Assembly (NCBI GenBank): GCA_041664945.1
Contig: JBAYJY010000036.1
Span: 1-32,122 of the forward strand
Length of the DNA: 32,122 nucleotides
Origin: JBAYJY01 sp041664945
GTDB taxonomy: Bacteria > UBP15 > UBA6099
Reading direction: 5' to 3'
Shown here one piece after another: positions 1 through 5,509 of this stretch. The notes under the pieces are model-generated. The model saw only the letters and a list, made by a program, of their open reading frames with translations, did not search any database and was not told the origin of the DNA. Each line of letters begins with the position of its first letter. Position 1 is the first letter of the stretch. The position numbers were made by a program, and so were the translations under genes.

Positions 1-995
1 AAAACGGTAAAAATACACTTAACTTGTGATGACGGAACAATACTTTTGTTTTCTGAGCAGTTATTAGACAAGCTCGCGCCCGCCCTCAAACTGCGCCGCC
101 GCCGAAAACTTAACCCTGCTGCCGCTGCCGCCGCCCGCGCCCAGCTCAGTGCCTTGCGAAAATAGCGCGGGAAACATGCCCTCAGAGTGGATTTTCGTGA
201 CCTGTTTTGAACGAACGGCGCAAAAGGCACACAACTACAGGGTATGGGATATTTTTCTAATTTTTTTTACTTTAATTTTTTTTCTGAGGCATGCATATAA
301 ATGTATCACAAAAAAACATGCCAATATACTACTAACAGGCGGCGGGACTGGGAACACCCCACACCCGCCCCGGTGGGTATCAGTATCATATATCAATTAT
401 TACAACGCGCGCGCAACAGTAGGTTTATGAAGGCGCCAGATGTTTTCTCAGGATGTTTGACTGTCCGGCTACTCGCGCGAAGCATGCGCGGATATAAAAA
501 ATATTGCCTATGCTGAATATCGGAACAAGGGCCATGTCGCCTCATGTGGGTACATTGCTAAACGTCAGTATGTATATACAAAAACTATGTACGTATATTA
601 ATAACCCTATCCCCAATTCGTGCCGGATTACCACTACCCGCCACCGGGGGGGGCATGCTCACAAAGCTGCTGCGCTGCCGTGATCGAGGGGCAACAATGC
701 AGCCAGAAAAAAGCCGTTTAAGGATAAACAATGCGCTGCGCTGCTGCAAATAACGCTATTAAACAAAGGCTTTTTGCGGGCTTGCGTGGTGTCGGTAGTA
801 ATGCGGTAGTAAACGAGGCACATTTTGCATGCCGGATGGCACTTGCGCCGAAACCGATAAATCGAGGAAGCAGACAATAGCGCGGGACGGGCCACACCTT
901 TACATAACGCGCGTGTGAGCGAGGGAAAACGAAAAATGAACGAACAAATATTATATGTGTCGGGTATCATGCCGTGGGTTTATCGGCCACCGGGC
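1..995. other. Long weakly coding stretch at the left edge
   Basis: I find no convincing gene in this stretch. Open frames are short, lack ribosome binding sites and have unnatural composition. The only hint of coding is a minus-strand frame closing near position 74. It reads back to about 176 or further, with a Gly/Ser/Ala-rich C-terminal tail containing the peptide TKIHSEGMFPALF; it could be the remnant of a larger gene. Base composition alternates between GC-rich patches (about 75-175, 640-660) and T-rich patches (about 250-290). The hexamer GCATGC recurs several times. This looks like decayed mobile-element or intergenic DNA. Confidence 0.4.
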
Positions 996-1262
996 TTATT
1001 TGCGACAAACAATAATTCCGAATTTGTAATTGCACTCATTCCCATGTTCCGAATAAAAGTAAGGATTAAAAGCATAAGTGTCATTATTCTTAAATTTCGT
1101 GTAGACAGAATGTGTGATTCTATTCTCCTTAATTATCGAATAAATACCTTCGTAATGATACGAATAATTTTTATACGGTGTCGGCCAGACAAACCATGCA
1201 AGGAATAAAGTAATGAGAACCATTGCGGCAATTAGAAGAAAGTGTTTAGGCTCAAGCTTCAT
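996..1262 (-). CDS. Small single-pass membrane protein of element 1
   Basis: An 88-residue protein of unknown function. The N-terminus has one clear hydrophobic segment (about residues 8-28, rich in Leu, Ile, Ala, Phe). A polar, Tyr/Asn/Lys-rich tail of about 60 residues follows, with two cysteines near the end. Topology would be a signal anchor or an uncleaved signal peptide. The gene lies downstream of, and in the same direction as, the RHH gene at 1317-1535, so the two may be co-transcribed. The mirrored module at 4833-5066 also places a small N-terminal-TM protein directly after its RHH gene, which supports this frame as real. No strong Shine-Dalgarno sequence precedes the ATG, only a G-run about 10 nt upstream. 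Confidence 0.55.
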   Translation of the reverse strand: MKLEPKHFLLIAAMVLITLFLAWFVWPTPYKNYSYHYEGIYSIIKENRITHSVYTKFKNNDTYAFNPYFYSEHGNECNYKFGIIVCRK

Positions 1263-1316
1263 TAGCGCGCCCCCGATAAATAGTGATAGCTTGCTTTGTT
1301 TGAATTCAGAAGTGTA

Positions 1317-1535
1317 TCAACGTCCGGCAGGGCCGGACTTCTTACTTTGCTGCGCAATAACGTCTAAGGCTTTCTGCAAGTCTTTAGGCGAGCGCGCAAC
1401 ATGCTCATTAAAGGCACTTAAGAGAAAGTCTGCCGCGCTTATTCCGTCTGTCGCTGCCGCTGCCTTTAACTTTGCAATGTCCGAGGCGGGCCACCAAATT
1501 GTTATCCGCTCGCGTTGTTCGTCTGCTTTTTCCAT
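1317..1535 (-). CDS. RHH-like DNA-binding protein, element 1
   Basis: A 72-residue protein with the layout of a CopG/Arc-type ribbon-helix-helix: an N-terminal strand (ERITIWWP), a first helix (SDIAKLKAAAA) and a second helix (SAADFLLSAFNEHVARS). It is divergent from the integrase at 1768. The partner element carries another 72-residue RHH-like protein (4589-4807) with a matching SFN-x-[HY]V segment, so the two are probably homologues. The ATG has no Shine-Dalgarno sequence. Instead, a TTGCAA-N16-TAAAAT promoter ends 7 nt before it, suggesting a leaderless message. I infer that it is a repressor acting on the palindrome at 1579-1592, controlling itself and the integrase. It is unlikely to be an antitoxin, because no toxin-like partner is adjacent. 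Confidence 0.68.
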   Translation of the reverse strand: MEKADEQRERITIWWPASDIAKLKAAAATDGISAADFLLSAFNEHVARSPKDLQKALDVIAQQSKKSGPAGR

Positions 1536-1542
1536 AACAGAT

Positions 1543-1570
1543 ATTTTAGCAGAATGGAGAAAGTTTGCAA
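1543..1570 (-). promoter_or_regulatory. Promoter of the element 1 RHH gene (leaderless)
   Basis: On the minus strand, TTGCAA (1570-1565) is followed after 16 nt by TAAAAT (1548-1543). Only 7 nt separate the -10 box from the ATG at 1535, so transcription would begin at or very near the start codon. The -35 box is only 6 bp from the -35 box of the divergent integrase promoter. Confidence 0.5.
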
Positions 1571-1576
1571 TGTGTC

Positions 1577-1605
1577 TTGACGTTATAACGTCTTAGGGCT
1601 ATAAT
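1577..1605 (+). promoter_or_regulatory. Integrase 1 promoter with overlapping palindromic operator
   Basis: TTGACG (1577-1582), a 17-nt spacer and TATAAT (1600-1605) form a near-consensus sigma-70 promoter directed at the integrase. The perfect 14-bp palindrome GACGTTATAACGTC (1579-1592) covers the -35 box and the start of the spacer, a suitable position for a repressor. The same layout (TTGACGTTATAAC, N17, TATAAT) precedes the second integrase at 4515-4543. The adjacent RHH protein is the obvious candidate binder; this is inference. Confidence 0.65.
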
Positions 1606-1630
1606 TATATTGCCGGGAGTGATAAAAGTC

Positions 1631-1750
1631 ATGTCAAATGTAACAACCAACATATACGAAATTAAAACGGTTTGGTGTCGTTCATTCCCGGCAGGCATGG
1701 CGCGACATACAAGCCGTTTTTTTATTGTCTTTAAGTTTCATAAACCATAA
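1631..1750 (+). CDS. Possible leader ORF upstream of integrase 1
   Basis: A 39-codon frame starts at ATG 1631, with GGGAG about 10 nt upstream, and ends 17 nt before the integrase start codon. It runs through both arms and the U-tract of the terminator at 1664-1723. The aromatic C-terminal part (RFFIVFKF) is largely the translation of the terminator U-tract, so the composition alone is not evidence of a functional peptide. A leader ORF of almost the same length lies in the same place before integrase 2 (4356-4481). Translation across the hairpin could couple ribosome movement to termination. It could instead be a chance frame. Confidence 0.35.
   Translation: MSNVTTNIYEIKTVWCRSFPAGMARHTSRFFIVFKFHKP
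1664..1723 (+). terminator. Intrinsic terminator / attenuator in the integrase 1 leader
   Basis: Bases 1664-1674 pair with 1710-1720 (11 bp, including one G-U pair). After a bulged A at 1709, bases 1675-1680 pair with 1703-1708. The stem is followed directly by a run of seven T (1717-1723). The structure lies between the strong promoter at 1577-1605 and the integrase start at 1768. Most transcripts should therefore stop before the integrase unless termination is relieved. Confidence 0.65.
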
Positions 1751-1767
1751 ACGAAAGGGGCCACAAA

Positions 1768-2964
1768 ATGGCTAAGAGCGAAAAGAGCGGCGGCGGGTTG
1801 TATAAAAAGAATGGGTCGGGTTATTGGTACTATTCATTCTCCGTTAAAGGGACACGTTATCAGGGCTGCACACTCACAGAGAACCGGACACTTGCAAAGC
1901 AAATCAAAGAGGCAAAACGCGCAGACGCATTGAGACAGGAAAGCGGTTTTGTGAAAGAGAACAACGCGACACTCAGAGAACTTGTGCAAAGGTATCTTGA
2001 GGCAACAAAAGACGAAAAGCGCTCACACTTGCGGGACGTTCAAATTGCTGATACCATGCTCGCCCATTTCGGCGGCAACAAAAGACTTTCAGAAATGAAC
2101 GGCAACGAAATATTGATAAAGGGGTATATAGAGGCCCGAAAGAAAAACGGCGGCATTGTCGTAAACGGGAAGCCGCGCGCAGCGGCAAGCCGGACAACTA
2201 TCAACAGAGAACTCGCAATGCTTAAGCACATGTATAATTGCGGTATCGAGTGGGGCATTGCAATAGTCAACCCCGTCAAGCGCGGCGCGATAGATCACCG
2301 CGCAGAACGTGAAGCCGTTAAGCAAGTGTATCTGTCCGAGACAGAGGCAAGGGAATATATCGAGGCGGCGAAAGCCCTGCCACACTATTACCCTGTTGCC
2401 ATGTGCGCACTACTGTGCGGCATGCGTTCAGGCGAGATAAAGGGGCTTCATTGGAACAATGTTGATCTTGAAAACGGCGCGATATATCTTGAGCGCACAA
2501 AGGGCGGGAAGCCCCGCCGAGTTTACATGCCGAATGAATTGACAAAAGAACTTTCAGAACTAAAATATAAAAGCCGTGTGGGCAGCGTGGACGTTTTTAA
2601 TAACAGCAAAGACGGGTGTTATAAAGACTTCCGGCGGGCACACGAAACGGTTATGCGGGTAACAGGTATCGAGGCGCAACGGCTCGCGCAGTTTGCGGGA
2701 ATAACAGACGCGACAGAGCGGGCAGCGGCGATAAAGAAAAACCGGATAACATTTCACACGTTGCGGCACACATTCGGAACTCACCTAATGGCAGTAACCG
2801 GAAAGCCGAATGTGGTTAAAGAAGCAATGGGGCACTCAGACTTGAAAACAACGCAGCGATACTGTCATGTTATCGAGGAACAACAGCGGGCAGGAATTAA
2901 CGCGCTTGCCGAGGCGTTTTACTACCCGGCTACTACCGGGCAAATAATTGAGTTGAGGAAATAA
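1768..2964 (+). CDS. int: Tyrosine recombinase / integrase 1
   Basis: A 398-residue phage-type tyrosine integrase that would catalyse site-specific integration and excision. An N-terminal arm-binding region (about 1-65) is followed by a SAM-like core-binding domain (about 66-170) and a catalytic domain (about 185-385). The catalytic set looks complete: Arg220 (GMRSGE), a Lys in the TKGGKPR turn (245-251), His330 and Arg333 (HTLRHTFGTHL), His356 (GHSDLKTTQRY) and nucleophile Tyr365. The ATG is preceded by AAAGGGG. The gene ends 28 bp before the 5' end of tRNA-Thr; an integrase next to the 5' rather than the 3' side of a tRNA is unusual. It is of the same family as integrase 2 but clearly diverged. 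Expression is probably limited by the terminator in its leader. Confidence 0.93.
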   Translation: MAKSEKSGGGLYKKNGSGYWYYSFSVKGTRYQGCTLTENRTLAKQIKEAKRADALRQESGFVKENNATLRELVQRYLEATKDEKRSHLRDVQIADTMLAHFGGNKRLSEMNGNEILIKGYIEARKKNGGIVVNGKPRAAASRTTINRELAMLKHMYNCGIEWGIAIVNPVKRGAIDHRAEREAVKQVYLSETEAREYIEAAKALPHYYPVAMCALLCGMRSGEIKGLHWNNVDLENGAIYLERTKGGKPRRVYMPNELTKELSELKYKSRVGSVDVFNNSKDGCYKDFRRAHETVMRVTGIEAQRLAQFAGITDATERAAAIKKNRITFHTLRHTFGTHLMAVTGKPNVVKEAMGHSDLKTTQRYCHVIEEQQRAGINALAEAFYYPATTGQIIELRK

Positions 2965-2982
2965 CTAAAAAAGCCTTATAAT
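2953..2982 (+). promoter_or_regulatory. Predicted promoter of tRNA-Thr
   Basis: TTGAGG (2953-2958), an 18-nt spacer and TATAAT (2977-2982) lie 10 nt upstream of the mature 5' end of the tRNA. The -35 box is inside the last codons of integrase 1. If element 1 really inserted here, it now supplies the promoter of the tRNA gene. Confidence 0.55.
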
Positions 2983-2992
2983 ACTGGTGTAT

Positions 2993-3065
2993 GCCAACGT
3001 AGCTCAGCTGGTAGAGCAGCGCATTCGTAATGCGCAGGTCGTCCGTTCGAATCGGATCGTTGGCT
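2993..3065 (+). tRNA. tRNA-Thr (CGT anticodon)
   Basis: A complete 73-nt cloverleaf. The acceptor arms GCCAACG and CGTTGGC pair fully. The D-stem is GCTC/GAGC, and the anticodon stem GCGCA/TGCGC encloses the loop TTCGTAA with anticodon CGT at 3026-3028. The T-arm contains GTTCGAATC. The discriminator is T and no CCA is encoded. It reads ACG codons. The part from the anticodon loop to the 3' end is the attachment site of element 2, which restores the gene exactly on insertion; the displaced chromosomal 3' half remains at 12080-12124. Confidence 0.97.
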
Positions 3066-3068
3066 CTT
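3024..3068 (+). repeat. attL core: 45-bp direct repeat, copy 1
   Basis: This segment is identical to 12080-12124. It starts at the first base of the tRNA anticodon loop, runs through the tRNA 3' end and continues 3 nt beyond. Bases on either side differ between the two copies, so the limits are exact. Crossover in the anticodon loop is a common position for tRNA-targeting tyrosine integrases. Confidence 0.93.
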
Positions 3069-3115
3069 CAAAATAAACTAAAATATGTCCGTAAGTATCG
3101 CGATATTTCATTTTG

Positions 3116-4327
3116 CTATCCGGCATTCCGTTCGCTCTTTTTCTGTAAAAAATCAATCGGTGTGCTAAAATCGTGCTTATCGGTATCATTTCCACTGAAC
3201 ACCTGTGAAGTCATGCCCGATATTGCCCGCTCTAATGCCCCGTCCGTTATGTGGCTATATCGCGCCGTTGTTCGCGGGTCTTTATGTCCGAGCGCCCTTT
3301 GTACGATTATCAGGTTTCCGCAAGACATGGCAAGCTGTGAGGCGAATGTGTGCCGGAGATCGTGGAATCGAAACGTGGGCCGGCCTGAACGGCGGCGCGC
3401 CTCTGCTATCCCTGAGACTTCGAGCGCGGTTGTAAACGGATTCTTTATGTCGCCGTAAGGTATGCCCCGACTGGACACGAAAACGAACTCCGAGCCGTTG
3501 CCGCCCGCCGCCATGTGCTTATCGCGCATTTCCCTGAGCATTGTTTCGAGATTAGGTGGGATTTTTACATTGACCGGTTTACCGCCTTTGGGGGTCGGTA
3601 ATAGTATGTCGCGCTGATCTAAATTGATTTGATTCCATAATAGGCCGGTAATCTCTGATTTTCGCATTCCCGTTGTTAGGGCCGTCAACACAATCGGCCT
3701 GAGCGTTTCATTACATGCGGCGATTAACGCTTCAATTTCGTAAGGCTCTAAGCAGTCTTCCCGCGGGGCCGAATCGTTTTTCAGGAACTTCACGCCGACA
3801 ACTGGATTATCGAAATTCAGATTATATTCCCGCGCGTCAAATAGCTTTCGGGCCATGTTGAACATATTTTTCAAAACAGCGAGTTCCCTGTTTATGCTTC
3901 CGTTCGCCGGATGCGCTTTATAATGACCGCCTATAGCGGTTTCTCCGGCCTTGCGTTTGCTCTTGTAACTTTCGACATCGAATGATGAAATGTCGTTCAA
4001 GTATTTCCCCACAAAGTAATGATTTAGTAGTTTCACGATCTCTGTATCACGCCGCGCCGACTTCTTTGTCTTCTCAGAATGCACGATATATTTATTTGAG
4101 AGTTCCTCGAATGTGACTCTTTTCAGATTCCGTTTCTCCGGCAGTTGAAATACGCCGCGCGCAAGATCGCCGAGAATCTTATCTCTGATTTCACGCGCGA
4201 GTTTAATATTTGTTGTTTTTAATGATTCCCGACGCGGAACACCGTTTGCCGTGTACCTTACCCAATAAATGCCTTTTCGATTATAAATGTGGTGATTGTT
4301 CGGGTTGTCTAATTTCTTTTTCGGCAT
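3116..4327 (-). CDS. int: Tyrosine recombinase / integrase 2
   Basis: A 403-residue tyrosine integrase that should recombine the tRNA-Thr attachment site, whose att core ends about 50 bp downstream of its stop codon. The catalytic residues are present: Arg222 (GMRKSE), a Lys in TPKGGKP (245-251), His322 and Arg325 (FHDLRHTFAS), His348 (LGHKDPRTTARY) and Tyr357. The N-terminal arm-binding and SAM-like regions occupy about residues 10-180. The 45-residue tail after the catalytic tyrosine is long and polar. The ATG follows AAGGGGGG at 7 nt spacing. The gene faces the tRNA, as is usual. It has its own promoter (4515-4543), leader and terminator. Confidence 0.95.
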   Translation of the reverse strand: MPKKKLDNPNNHHIYNRKGIYWVRYTANGVPRRESLKTTNIKLAREIRDKILGDLARGVFQLPEKRNLKRVTFEELSNKYIVHSEKTKKSARRDTEIVKLLNHYFVGKYLNDISSFDVESYKSKRKAGETAIGGHYKAHPANGSINRELAVLKNMFNMARKLFDAREYNLNFDNPVVGVKFLKNDSAPREDCLEPYEIEALIAACNETLRPIVLTALTTGMRKSEITGLLWNQINLDQRDILLPTPKGGKPVNVKIPPNLETMLREMRDKHMAAGGNGSEFVFVSSRGIPYGDIKNPFTTALEVSGIAEARRRSGRPTFRFHDLRHTFASQLAMSCGNLIIVQRALGHKDPRTTARYSHITDGALERAISGMTSQVFSGNDTDKHDFSTPIDFLQKKSERNAG

Positions 4328-4355
4328 GATGTCGCCCCCCTTTTTATATTTGTAT

Positions 4356-4481
4356 TCAGTTATAAAAAAAAGACCTTATAAAGACGGCGGCGAAACCAGC
4401 GAGACCGGGCGAGATACCGCCGGCGCGTACACCGTCTTTATAAAGTCTTTTAATTATTCGTTTCATTAGCCGCCCGGCCAT
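4356..4481 (-). CDS. Possible leader ORF upstream of integrase 2
   Basis: A 41-codon frame (or 36 codons from the second Met at 4466) in the integrase 2 leader. It reads through the terminator hairpin and U-tract and stops 28 nt before the integrase ATG. The C-terminal RSFFYN comes from the U-tract. It matches the leader ORF before integrase 1 in position, length and relation to the terminator. The first ATG has no Shine-Dalgarno sequence; the second has a weak GGGCGG. A functional leader peptide is possible but unproven. Confidence 0.3.
   Translation of the reverse strand: MAGRLMKRIIKRLYKDGVRAGGISPGLAGFAAVFIRSFFYN
4364..4451 (-). terminator. Intrinsic terminator / attenuator in the integrase 2 leader
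   Basis: Two 20-nt arms, 4432-4451 and 4368-4387, are reverse complements except for one position. They enclose a 44-nt GC-rich segment that can itself fold (CGGCGG with CCGCCG). On the minus strand the structure ends in eight T. It sits between the integrase promoter and start codon, about 36 nt before the ATG, as in element 1. Both arms carry a CTTTATAAAG-like palindrome, so an alternative role as a protein-binding site cannot be excluded. Confidence 0.6.
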
Positions 4482-4514
4482 TTGTGACGCTTAATTGCGT
4501 CATCCGTCAATATC

Positions 4515-4543
4515 ATTATAATGTCATGCTGTTATAACGTCAA
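4515..4543 (-). promoter_or_regulatory. Integrase 2 promoter with operator-like site
   Basis: On the minus strand, TTGACG (4543-4538), 17 nt and TATAAT (4520-4515) point at integrase 2. The spacer begins TTATAAC, giving the same TTGACGTTATAAC block as in the integrase 1 promoter; the GTTATAAC core is palindromic. An RHH gene diverges from it, as in element 1. Confidence 0.65.
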
Positions 4544-4551
4544 TTGCGATG

Positions 4552-4579
4552 TTGCATAAAACCCGATTCCCTGTTATCT
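4552..4579 (+). promoter_or_regulatory. Promoter of the element 2 RHH gene (leaderless)
   Basis: TTGCAT (4552-4557), 16 nt and TTATCT (4574-4579) are followed after 9 nt by the ATG at 4589, with no Shine-Dalgarno sequence between. The layout matches the RHH promoter of element 1 (TTGCAA-N16-TAAAAT, 7 nt to ATG). Confidence 0.42.
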
Positions 4580-4588
4580 TTAGTTTTC

Positions 4589-4807
4589 ATGGCTAAAAAG
4601 TATTTCAACTTAACGGTTTCCTATAGTGACGAAATGATGTTGAAGCGTGTTCGCGCGGCGTCGTTTATTCTTAAAAAGCCCATGCACGAAATAATCACCG
4701 AATCTTTTAATGACTATGTAAAAAAGTTTCCCAACCTTGATAAGACAATTAATGATACTATAAAAACATCCGACTCTATAACCGGAGAAAAGAAGCACGG
4801 GAAGTAA
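4589..4807 (+). CDS. RHH-like DNA-binding protein, element 2
   Basis: A 72-residue protein, the same length as its counterpart in element 1. It shows an N-terminal strand (YFNLTVSYSD) and two helices (MMLKRVRAASFIL and MHEIITESFNDYVKKF), consistent with a CopG/MetJ/Arc-type fold. An upstream in-frame ATG at 4544 exists, but the start at MAKKYF (4589) matches the homologue's length and the promoter position. It is divergent from integrase 2 and is followed by a small membrane protein. I infer that it represses the back-to-back promoters between 4515 and 4579. Confidence 0.68.
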   Translation: MAKKYFNLTVSYSDEMMLKRVRAASFILKKPMHEIITESFNDYVKKFPNLDKTINDTIKTSDSITGEKKHGK

Positions 4808-4832
4808 AATAATATTTGTGAAGGGATATATC

Positions 4833-5066
4833 ATGGACGGTTTAGACTTCGCAGTTTTCTTTTTCATCGCCGTTGCTGCATTCCTGTTCGCTATCGCCAT
4901 ATCTGTCGGCCTCACCCGCTGGATATTTCGCATTAATGATATCGTCGATCTCCTCAAGGGCATCCACAACATTCTCGTTGACGATAACGAAATATCTAAA
5001 TCCGCCCTCTCTCGCCTCCAACGCATAGACTACTTTGCGGAACACATTCTCAAACAACGGCAATGA
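4833..5066 (+). CDS. Small membrane protein of element 2
   Basis: A 77-residue protein of unknown function with one long hydrophobic segment at about residues 6-28 (FAVFFFIAVAAFLFAIAIS). A charged amphipathic tail follows, rich in Ile, Leu, Asp and Lys, which probably forms a short cytoplasmic helix. The ATG at 4833 follows GAAGGG at good spacing and is preferred over the upstream GTG at 4818. It lies 25 bp after the RHH gene and is probably co-transcribed with it. Element 1 has a small TM protein in the equivalent position (996-1262), though the tails do not obviously align. Confidence 0.65.
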   Translation: MDGLDFAVFFFIAVAAFLFAIAISVGLTRWIFRINDIVDLLKGIHNILVDDNEISKSALSRLQRIDYFAEHILKQRQ

Positions 5067-5165
5067 GCGCGCGTTAAGACAAATAAGATTGACCGCTCTG
5101 AATACTCTTTACAGTTGATTGCCCGCCCGTCACGTTGCGATAATAAGCGTTTTCAGCCGTTGCCC

Positions 5166-5366
5166 CTATGGATTCCGCTGCTTCAACCTTTTCGCGGTTT
5201 TCTGCTGCGCTTCACGAATCTTCCGACGCCGTTTTTGTGATCGCGTCTCAAAAATCTGTGAGCGGTTATAATCGTTAATTATTCCTGATTCGCTAACTGC
5301 TTTTTTGAATCTCTTATAAGCATTTTCAAATGATTCGTTCGGCTGAATCGTTATTCCTGCTGCCAT
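5166..5366 (-). CDS. rpsU: Ribosomal protein bS21 homologue on the mobile element
   Basis: A 66-residue bS21 family protein. Family hallmarks are visible in order: an N-terminal strand (ITIQPNE), ESFENAYKRFKKAVSESGI, an RS-x-IFET segment, and a very basic C-terminal helix (KRRRKIREAQQ, TAKRLKQRNP). It would bind the small subunit near the 3' end of 16S rRNA and influence mRNA selection. The start is set by GGAGG 8 nt upstream of ATG 5366; the open frame continues further upstream but without family similarity. bS21 genes are known in some large phages; one in a 9-kb integrative element is unusual. It may be a host-derived paralogue used to favour element translation. The GC-rich hairpin at 5465-5489 lies in its probable leader. 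Confidence 0.85.
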   Translation of the reverse strand: MAAGITIQPNESFENAYKRFKKAVSESGIINDYNRSQIFETRSQKRRRKIREAQQKTAKRLKQRNP

Positions 5367-5464
5367 TTTTTTTGCCTCCATGATTTGTATTTTTTTTCGG
5401 TTCGGGAGTTGGCGTAAAAAGGTCTCAACCCTGACCAGAAGAAAAGGGTAGTTTTTCGCCGGTA

Positions 5465-5489
5465 CCCCCGGCTCAGTAGAGGCCGGGGG
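5465..5489 (-). promoter_or_regulatory. GC-rich hairpin in the bS21 leader
   Basis: CCCCCGGC (5465-5472) and GCCGGGGG (5482-5489) form a perfect 8-bp stem around a 9-nt loop, about 100 nt upstream of the bS21 start and just after the upstream stop codon. No U-tract follows on the minus strand, so it is unlikely to be an ordinary terminator. It could be an mRNA-stability or autoregulatory element. Confidence 0.45.
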
Positions 5490-5509
5490 GGGGCGATTCA
5501 AAACAAACT

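Larger units (their letters stand above)
996..2992 (+). mobile_element. Integrase end of a left-hand integrative element (element 1), other end outside window
   Basis: A tyrosine integrase abutting a tRNA gene, with a divergent RHH regulator and a small membrane protein, forms a recombination module. The same set of genes in mirror order is found at the integrase end of the 9-kb element on the other side of the tRNA. No direct repeat of tRNA sequence is visible to the left within the window, so the far boundary cannot be placed and the element may be a remnant. The right boundary at 2992 is arbitrary; it is the base before the tRNA. Confidence 0.45.

Noticed and set aside
659..970. 103-codon minus-strand frame near the left edge
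   Set aside because: Irregular composition, many Cys/Ser/Arg, no ribosome binding site and no recognisable pattern.
1317..1535. RHH gene plus small protein as a toxin-antitoxin pair
   Set aside because: The partner is a membrane protein with no toxin motif, and the conserved link in both elements is with the integrase promoter, which fits a regulator better.
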